Below, piece by piece: positions 57,301 to 64,000 of a stretch of DNA of 64,000 bases (position 1 is the first letter of the stretch; each line of letters starts with the position of its first letter). The stretch lies in NCBI GenBank assembly GCA_023614405.1, contig CM042687.1, forward strand, positions 261,869,480-261,933,479. Reading direction: 5' to 3'. The stretch is from Avena insularis. Lineage: Eukaryota; Streptophyta; Magnoliopsida; Poales; Poaceae. The position numbers and the translations under genes were made by a program. Below the pieces are notes generated by a model. That model had not been told where the DNA came from. It searched no databases and was given only the letters and a program-made list of their open reading frames with translations.

Positions 57301-59661
57301 GGGTCACCGCGTTGACGGCGACGGCGCGGGTGATGACCTTCTTCTCGCGCTTCGTGTTGAGGCCTGTGAAGGTATGGAGCGAGCCGGCCACCTTGCCGAA
57401 TTTTCCGCCGTTTGGCGGGTTGTTGTCGGGGTCCTCCCGTGCTCGCCGTGCCTTCTCGATCTCCCTGAGGGTGTGGCAGTCGGCGGTCGTGTGCGTTGCG
57501 GGTTTCCCTTCCCTGCTGTGAAACACACAAGGTTGGTTAAGGAGGGCCGCGGGGTCGAACCTTGGCTTGGCCTTGTATTTGCCGCTGTCGCGGCGTTGTC
57601 CTCCGTCGCGGCGGAAGCTCTTGGGCTCGCGTTGTGCGTGCCCGGTGTTGGCGACAAAGTCGACTCGCCCGTCGCGCTTGCTAGTGAGGCGAGTGTTGCT
57701 GTAGCGTAGGTCGGACCGCCGTCCATTGTCGTTGCCGCTCGTGCGGCGTTGACCTCCCGACTCGTCGTCGGTTTCCTGGTTTGGGTCTTCTTCCGCGTAC
57801 CGTTTGGCGATCTCAAGGAGATCTGGTATGTTGTCGAGTGTGCGAGAGTGTCGCTTGAGCTTGGCGACCAAGGGCTCGTAGCGGCACGAGGTCTTGAAGC
57901 AATGGATCGCGGTGTCCGGGTGGATGCCGACCGCGTTGTACCATAGTTCCTGCCACCGCTGGACCCAGTTGCGGGTCGACTCGCGGGTCCCTGGACACAT
58001 CGCTCCAGGTCCTCGATAGTGGTGGCGCGGGTGTAGGAGCACTCGAAGTGCCTGACGAAGGCGTCGCGCATCTCCTCCCAGGAGTCGATGCTGTCCTGGG
58101 GGAGGGTGTTGATCCACTGCCTGCACGTCCCCTCCATCATCAGGGGGAGGTAACGGGCGGCTAGCAGGTCGGTGTGGCCTGCGATCCCCATCGCCATGAG
58201 GTATGTATCGAGCCACACGGAGGGGTCGTACGAAGGGTCGTACTTTTCTATCTCCTTCGGCGCTTTGAAGTTCGCCGTGTACTTCTCGCCTCGGATCATC
58301 GGTCCGAAGCACCTGGGACCGAGTAGACTTAGCGACCCCATCGGCTCGCCATCGCGGAGATTGGTTAGGGTGTGTCGTAGGTCGTCGGGCTGGCGTGCGC
58401 GCCAGCTTTGGTTGTTGATGATGTGGGTGCGGGCGTCGATGGGTTGACCGTTGGCGGCGACGAAGTTGGTCGCTGTCCTGGGGTCGTTGGTGGAGAGTGC
58501 CGCGTTGGAGCTGCAATGGCTCTGGTGGCGGGCAGTTGAGGGTGTTTGCCGCCATTGGGCGGCCACTTGAGGCCGCTCTGCTTCCCGAAGAATGCGAGTA
58601 CACTCAACCCTGCGAGTCGGCGCCTGCGTTTTGCTGCTCGACGGCCTTTGCGAGCAGGGCCCTGACATACTGGATCTATAGGGCGCCGTCGCCGGTGGCC
58701 GTTATGTTGTCGGCTGCTGCTCGGCCCGCCACGAGGTTGTCCATCGGGGTGGAGAACAGTGGGAGGCCGTTCGTGTCTCGCTCCCGTGAAGAGACTACTA
58801 TCCGTGGCTGATCCCTGGGGGGGTGTGCGGTTGGGTGGAGGTGGGGCGCCCATCGCCGTCGACCCTGGCGGGGGCCAGGCGCTTCCTCCTGGTGGCGCGT
58901 TCTTGCAAATAGCGCGCTCGGCCACGCGGGCCGGGTCGTTTTCGTCATCGAAGTTCAGGGCGCGCCCCTGAACGGTGGGGTTCAGGCGCGACCTGATTCG
59001 CTGCTGGTGGTAACGTGATAGCTCCTGCGCCGTCACCTGCTCGAGGCGAAACGCGCTCGGCTTGTTCCTGCGGGACTGCCTCCGCCAGCTTCAGGCGGAG
59101 TTCCTCGACCTCCGTTGCCGTGGCATTAGGAGGGATCGGGGTGGAGAAGGGGTCCTCCGGCGGATCGGTGCCGGTCGCCATGTAGGTCGCGGCGTGGCGA
59201 CCGGTCCCGTCGTGGAGGTCGGCGGAATTTTCCGACCCAGAGTCGAAGTCGAAGATCCCAAGGATGGAGGGATCCTCGAAGTCTCCCATGTTGGAGACCT
59301 GGGTGATGGAGCCCGCGGGTGAAGCCGCGGTGATGGACCCGGCGAGTGACGCCGGGGTCGCCGAGTCGGCGTCGTCGTTGAGGGCCACGTCTTCCGTGGC
59401 CGCGGAGTTTTCGGCCACGTTGCTGTGAGCCGAGTTGTACTCGGAGGCGAGGCGATGGATCGTTCGGACCTGGCTCTCGGAGAGCCGAACACGTGGCGGC
59501 GACTCGCAGACGCGAGCCGAATCCTCCGAGACGATGACGTCGGTGAGACCGACGAAGAGGCTGATCGTGCCGGCCGGCAGGATCATGCTGTGCGTGACGG
59601 GCCACGCCGCCGGGACGTAGCTGCTCGGCAAGATCTGGAGCATCTCGCTGATTGCCATCAT
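57284..59661 (-). pseudogene. gag of the second Tat element
   Basis: Starts at MMAISEMLQILPSSYVPAAW (59661). An acidic Ser/Ala-rich N-terminus (GSITQVSNMGDFEDPSILGI) is followed after a frameshift near 59040 by QELSRYHQQRIRSRLNPTVQ. The capsid lies at about 58350-57800: CFGPMIRGEKYTANFKAPKE, DPSVWLDTYLMAMGIAGHTD, CRQWINTLPQDSIDSWEEMR and FVRHFECSYTRATTIEDLER, then a frameshift near 57995. The C-terminus reads PCVFHSREGKPATHTTADCH, a zinc-knuckle-like C...H...C pattern. It ends at a stop at 57284. Confidence 0.78.
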
Positions 59662-59732
59662 GCGGCCGGTGGCGACCGTCTCGTTGATGGGCAGATTGGA
59701 TCTCGCCGCAGAACACCGGCCGGACCGGCCAG

Positions 59733-59750
59733 GCCCCACGATGGGCGCCA
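59733..59750 (-). other. Primer-binding site (tRNA-Lys type)
   Basis: On the minus strand TGGCGCCCATCGTGGGGC, 1 nt inside the LTR. It matches the complement of the plant tRNA-Lys(CTT) 3' end with one mismatch (T for C). Confidence 0.82.
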
Positions 59751-59751
59751 C

Positions 59752-60217
59752 TGTCGTGGGAATGGTCACGGCGAATCCGCAATCGGCAGCGAGTAGTAGA
59801 ACGAGGGGCAAGGGCGGCCAGCCATCTGCGGTGCGAGATGAGGGCGGAGACACAAGGTTTTACCCAGGTTCGGCCCCCCGGAGGGTAAAGACCTACTCCT
59901 GCTAGATTGTATTATGATGGAGGTACAATGGGCGAAATCGGCGGCTAGGCGGCGAGTCGCTTGGGGGTATGATAGAACGTAACTCTACACGCCCTGCAGG
60001 GAGGTTTATATAGGCTTACCTTTCCTAGGGTTTACATATCTCAACCGAATCAGTTAAGGCTTCGGTACTTGTTTAACCTAATCCGACTGGGCCTATCTAC
60101 TCACCCGGGCCTTCAGTTTCCAGTCGCTTGGACTCACACCGGGCCTCGATCCAGTCGCCGTCTTGTAGGCCCACTCGCCAGTTCCTGGGCCAGTCGGAAA
60201 ACGTCCTGTTGGGTATA
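59752..60217 (-). repeat. 5' (right) LTR of the second Tat element, truncated
   Basis: 466 bp; lacks the terminal 23 bp present at 48711-48733. TATATAAA box (minus) at 60005-60012. Confidence 0.9.
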
Positions 60218-61750
60218 AGAATGAAACTTATCACATGAGAAAAATACAGAAAAGGTTCTCTTTCTTCCTTAGGATAATTTTTTGAGCACTATTGAGAGTT
60301 CTACTAGCACGATGTATAACACTAAATTTGTGACCTCTGTGTTTTCCCAGAGTTACTCCTACAACATCGTCACTAGCTTCACATATTAAATCAAAAGTCA
60401 TATCCCATATAGGTGGTTTAATGATGGGAGCACGAGATAAAGCATATTTAAGTTTATCAAAGGCAATAAGGCACTTATCATCAAAATTGAATATTACTCC
60501 TTTTTGCAACAGATTAGTCAAAGGTTTATAAATTCCAGAAAAATTCCTAATGAACCTTCTATAGAAGCCTACATGATCAAGAAAACTTCTTATACCTTTT
60601 ACGTCCCTTGGTTGTGGCATTCTCTCTATTGCTTCAACTTTATCCCTATCTACTACAATACCCTTACCTGATACTTTATGTCCAAGGACTATGCCTTCTT
60701 TGACCATAAAATAGCACTTCTCCCAGTTTAAGACAAGATTGGTTTCTTCGCAATGCTGCAAAATTCTATTGAGATTATCCAAGCAACTAGTAAACGAAGT
60801 TCCATAGACAGAAAAATCATCCATAAATACTTCCATTATTAGTTCTATAAAATATGCGAAAATAGCATTCATGCATCTTTGGAAAGTAGCTAGAGCATTA
60901 CATAACCCAAAAGGAATGCGTCGGTAAGCATGTAAACCATAAGGACTAATGAAATTTGTTTTAAGTTGGTCATAAGGATGAACGACTATTTTGGAAAAAC
61001 CAGAATATCCATCCAAGTAGCAAAAATGAGTGTGGTTTGTTAACATCTCTAAAGTTTGGTCTATGAACGGTAAAGGATAGTGATCTTTCCTTGTTTCAAT
61101 ATTCAATTTCCTGAAATCTATGCGCATCATATTCCCAACAACAGTTCTAGTAGGTATCAATTCATTGTTTTCATTAGGAACAACAGTAAAGCCGCCTTTC
61201 TTAGGAACACAATGAACAAGACTTACCAATTCACTTTCTTTTATAGGATAAATTATACATGCATCAAGTAGGCGTACTATTTCTTTGTTACCACTTCCTT
61301 CATTTCAGGCTTTAGTCTTCTATTAAATTCCGCAACTGGTTTAGCACCTTCTTCCATGAATATTCGATGGGAGTCTATCATGGGACTAATACCGTTCAAT
61401 TCGTCCATTGAGTACCCAAAGGCTTTGTGGTGCTCCTTTAGTACCTTCATGAGTTCTTCTTCTTCTTCCCCTGGAAGTTTAGCACTAATAATAACAGGGG
61501 ATTTATTAGTATCATCTAAGAATCTATACTTAAGATTATCTAGTAGAGTTTTTAATTCTAGGGGTGGTAGTTCTTCATCCCTTCTCTTTTTTGGCTCTTC
61601 AAAAGCTTCATTGGTTGGAGGTTCTTCAATGGGAAATGAATCAAATTCACTTTCTAGTTCTTCTAAAGTTCTGTCCTCCATAATTATTTCTTCACAATTT
61701 GGGTCTTCATTTATTTCTTCCTCTTGATTATTTAAGAAAAGGGTTTCCAT
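60218..61750 (-). pseudogene. Athila element reverse transcriptase and RNase H start
   Basis: An acidic N-terminus (EEEINEDPNCEEIIMEDRTL), then AFGYSMDELNGISPMIDSHR and AEFNRRLKPEMKEVV. A frameshift near 61275 follows, then SLVHCVPKKGGFTVVPNENN, CYLDGYSGFSKIVVHPYDQL (catalytic Asp), GLCNALATFQRCMNAIF and EVFMDDFSVYGTSFTSCLDN (FMDD). After the palm come GHKVSGKGIVVDRDKVEAIE and the RNase H start ICEASDDVVGVTLGKHRGHK. Small indels near 60260 shift the frame just before the nested element. The continuation is at 47957-48244. Confidence 0.85.
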
Positions 61751-61805
61751 ATCCTCGATAGTCTTCTCTTTCTATTCTTGTATATGTAGAGATTTATCTT
61801 TAAAT

Positions 61806-62567
61806 TTGGAAAAGTGGAATTATTTTTCTGCTTTCCCAAGCTTAAGGGATATAACCTCCTTTTTAAAGTCAACTGCGGCACCTATATCACTCAAAAAGTT
61901 TCTTCCAAATATGATTGGGCAAAGAGTGTCAACTGGCATATCAACAACTACAAAATCAATAGGGAAATTTGTATTGACTATGGTGACAGTTGCATCTTCA
62001 ACTACTCCCATTGGAATTCTAAGATTTTTTATTGGCTAACATGATTGTCATATCAGTATTTTCTATTGTAGCCGGTGCTATCTCTTATTTTATTTCTAAA
62101 TAAAAGTCATAGGATATAACATTAACTTCAGTGCTGAGATCACATAAACCGTAATGCAAGGTTTCTTTAAATATGCAGGGAAGAATGGGCTTACCCACAT
62201 CTTTTACCTTAATTTTACCTTCAACCAATATAGAAGTCTCTTCATCAAGTTCAACTATGTTACAATGTGCATACATAGCCATGATTGCTTCCTTGTTTAC
62301 CTCTTCATCTTTGGTTTCATCCAGATGTTCTTCAATTATTGACACACTTTCCTCTTCTTTCTCCTCCTATACTGCATTGACCTGTTCATATTCCAAAATA
62401 TGCTTTTGTGCAGTGTTAGGGAAAGGTATCTCATACATTAGTTCTAGGGAGGCCAATGTTGCTTTAACTTCTCTTTCCTTCTCGGGTTCGGGTGGTGGAT
62501 CATACCTGGCCCAACCCTCTTTAGGAGCTTTGATGTGTTCTGTAAAAGCTTTAACAACTTGAAACAC
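61806..62567 (-). pseudogene. Athila element protease region
   Basis: Frames at 62567-62367 (gag end linker), 62345-62085 and 62011-61820. The active-site stretch is LHYGLCDLSTEVNVISYDF, with D-L-S replacing the usual D-L-G. The second motif is DTLCPIIFGRNFLSDIGAAV. Stops after 62345 and 62085 break it. Confidence 0.7.
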
Positions 62568-62600
62568 AAGATCTGAATCTAAATAAAGCTCTTTCGATAG

Positions 62601-63332
62601 TTAATTAACATGGCCTTTTTTATTATAGTCATGAATACATTCATGATCTATTTTTGTGCCTCCTTCACTTCCTAGACCAAAATTCCATGAAACTCTATGA
62701 TCGCAAATTATATTAAGTAAAGCCCAAGCTTTAGTTATAGGTAAATCCATAAAAGCTCCTCTCATGCAAGAGTATAGTTCAATTTTATTAGGTTCAATTA
62801 AACCGCCATTAAAGATATGCAATAAATACCATTTAGGCAAATCATGGTGAGGATATTGACTAAGTAAATTTTTAAATATTATATAAGATCTTACTAGTCC
62901 TTCATTAGGACGGTTCCTCCAAGTCATTATAAGACGCCTGATTCTAAAGGATTTTGATAATCGGTAATATTTAGATAGGAATTCAAAAGCTAAATTATCC
63001 CAAGTAGTAGTGGATCCTGAGGGTAGAGATCTATACCATGAGAGAGCTATACTTGTAAAAGTTTGAATAAAAAGTTTAATCCTTACCTCGTCGACAGTAT
63101 ACCCTGTTAATTGGAACGTGCCACATATATCTTTGAAACATGCAATATCCTCATATGGATCAGGATCTTCTTCATCTCCAGTAAATTGCTTCTTGTGTAA
63201 AATACCGAGTAGTAGAGGATTTAATTCAAACCCCCTTATCTTTTCGTTGGAGTTGTCTCTTTTATAAATATCATAGGGCTTCCCAAAGCGGTTGAGTGGG
63301 TTAGCACTAGTCATATGCTCAAACTTCATCAT
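62601..63332 (-). CDS. Athila element gag (capsid), 243 codons open
   Basis: Begins MMKFEHMTSANPLNRFGKPY at 63332. It contains ELNPLLLGILHKKQFTGDEE, DPYEDIACFKDICGTFQLTG, ALSWYRSLPSGSTTTWDNLA, FEFLSKYYRLSKSFRIRRLI, LLSQYPHHDLPKWYLLHIFN and LPITKAWALLNIICDH, the classic Athila capsid. It is a relative of the fragment at 1722-2204. It ends at a TAA at 62601, so protease is no longer joined to it. No zinc knuckle. Confidence 0.82.
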   Translation of the reverse strand: MMKFEHMTSANPLNRFGKPYDIYKRDNSNEKIRGFELNPLLLGILHKKQFTGDEEDPDPYEDIACFKDICGTFQLTGYTVDEVRIKLFIQTFTSIALSWYRSLPSGSTTTWDNLAFEFLSKYYRLSKSFRIRRLIMTWRNRPNEGLVRSYIIFKNLLSQYPHHDLPKWYLLHIFNGGLIEPNKIELYSCMRGAFMDLPITKAWALLNIICDHRVSWNFGLGSEGGTKIDHECIHDYNKKGHVN

Positions 63333-63414
63333 GTTGGTGGAAACCTATAACTCAAAACAAAACCTAACAAAACTAAAGTAAATAAGCAAAAACTAAAAGA
63401 CCTATAGTTCTTAG

Positions 63415-63433
63415 CTCCTCGGCAACGGCGCTA
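63415..63433 (-). other. Primer-binding site (tRNA-Asp type), two mismatches
   Basis: On the minus strand TAGCGCCGTTGCCGAGGAG, 10 nt inside the LTR edge; same spacing as at 2288-2307. Confidence 0.78.
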
Positions 63434-63443
63434 GAAAATAGCT

Positions 63444-64000
63444 TGATGACTGCAAGTGCACATATTGGTTGTAGCTAGTTTCGAAATAAAGATATCAATC
63501 CCATAGGGAGCAGGAGTCTGAAGTCTAAGAATTCTTAAAATAAATACTGGAAATAAAAATGCTAAATAAAGTTCTAAGTGACAAGATGAAATGTGAGTAT
63601 TGCGTAAAAAAGTGTTTTGGGGGTTTTGGTATAAGAGAACAATGCGTAAAGTAAATAAAACTAAATACATTCTTAACTAAATACATTCTCAGGGATTAGT
63701 GGATACACCACTAGCATTATAAAGGGCTAAGGTAAAGATTATTATCATGAACATTCTTAACTATGTATGTGTGGGAGGAACTCCGTATTTGGACAAAGAG
63801 GCAGCAACCACTGCTCAAATCATCCTCATAACCGCAGTAGACAACAATCAACATCAATTGAATTACTGCGCTATTAAGGGACATAATCCCGCATGACATA
63901 TCCCATGGCATGGATAGTGTTTTGTGAGTTTCCTCGATTCCCAAGTTAATACGTAAGGGGTGCCAACAACTTTATAGTCACTGTAAGTGCTAACATCCCT
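63444..64000 (-). repeat. Right (5') LTR of the Athila element, cut by window end
   Basis: Starts TGATGACTGCAAGTGCACAT and follows the left LTR (35707-35773 + 44181 on). It contains uninterrupted CCCATAGGGAGCAGGAGTCT, which defines the insertion target of the gag-protease element. Confidence 0.88.

Larger units (their letters stand above)
48245..60217 (-). mobile_element. Second Tat-type Gypsy element, minus strand, inserted in Athila pol
   Basis: The LTR at 48245-48733 (489 bp) and its partner 59752-60217 (466 bp) align end to end except for the last 23 bp, missing from the right copy. On the minus strand the order is LTR (right), tRNA-Lys PBS, gag, protease, RT, RNase H, second RNase H, integrase, antisense ORF (plus strand), PPT, LTR (left). 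It is embedded in the RNase H of the Athila element. The flank GTGTG (48240-48244) should be one TSD copy; the other is gone with the deleted right end. The LTRs differ at about 17 of 466 sites by eye. Coding regions are broken by frameshifts. Confidence 0.9.
35707..64000 (-). mobile_element. Athila-type Gypsy element, minus strand, runs off the window; two nested insertions
   Basis: The left LTR (35707-35773 plus 44181-45529, 1416 bp without the insertion) and right LTR (63444 to beyond 64000) share long identity, for example GAGTCTGAAGTCTAAGAATT and TTGGTTGTAGCTAGT. Inside, from right to left, are a tRNA-Asp-type PBS, gag, protease, RT, RNase H, an ORF in the env position and a PPT beside 45529. 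The VFMDDFSVYG RT box and tRNA-Asp PBS are typical of the Athila lineage. No integrase is present between RNase H and the env-position ORF. One element is inserted in the left LTR and one in pol. All ORFs carry stops or frameshifts. Confidence 0.85.

Noticed and set aside
58497..59905. Plus-strand frames opposite gag of the second Tat element
   Set aside because: Explained as shadows of gag; unlike 49166-51990 they have no splice pattern or conserved domain.

Overview
This window is nuclear DNA from a grass (Poaceae, probably Pooideae; genus not resolved). The evidence is a spliced plant gene with GT/AG introns, a grass-style dirigent gene, and nested Gypsy, Copia and MITE elements of cereal type with plant tRNA-Asp and tRNA-Lys primer-binding sites. 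Two host genes look functional. One is a single-exon dirigent gene (8631-9236, minus). The other is a six-exon gene for the U3 snoRNP/SSU-processome protein UTP6 (11738-16647, minus), whose exons join in phase to a 674-residue protein and whose promoter carries a telo-box and site II motifs.

Layout. 1-1721: end of an unidentified TE, rich in GGTAGTACC palindromes. 1722-3759: 5' end of an Athila-type Gypsy element on the minus strand (gag fragment, tRNA-Asp PBS, LTR). 3760-4613: 3' end of a chromovirus-like Gypsy pol. 4614-8345: an AT-rich stretch with a decayed multi-exon gene of a transposon-associated family. 8631-9236: dirigent gene. 9936-11316: a Copia remnant (two LTRs around an RNase H fragment) with a hAT-like MITE in its second LTR. 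11738-16900: UTP6 and its promoter. 17240-35172: a decayed NAM-associated/trihelix-like gene on the minus strand, split by a ~4-kb solo LTR (17637-34165, TSD ATCTT), itself split by a complete Tat-type Gypsy element (21541-34091, TSD CAAAA). 35707-64000: an Athila-type Gypsy element on the minus strand that runs off the window. Its left LTR is split by a gag-protease-only Athila-like element (35774-44175, TSD GGGAG/AGGAG), and its pol is split by a second Tat-type element (48245-60217, minus).

The nesting can be read from TSDs and matching LTR pairs. Most retroelement ORFs carry stops or frameshifts. The most unusual feature is an intron-containing ORF antisense to pol, between integrase and the 3' LTR, in both Tat elements (29844-32995 minus; 49166-about 52690 plus). 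The two copies share an N-terminal domain pattern although the elements are clearly diverged. Four of the Gypsy elements also contain extra copies of their polypurine-tract-like motif inside the 3' internal region. I saw no tRNA, rRNA or CRISPR. All calls come from reading the sequence; no database search was run.
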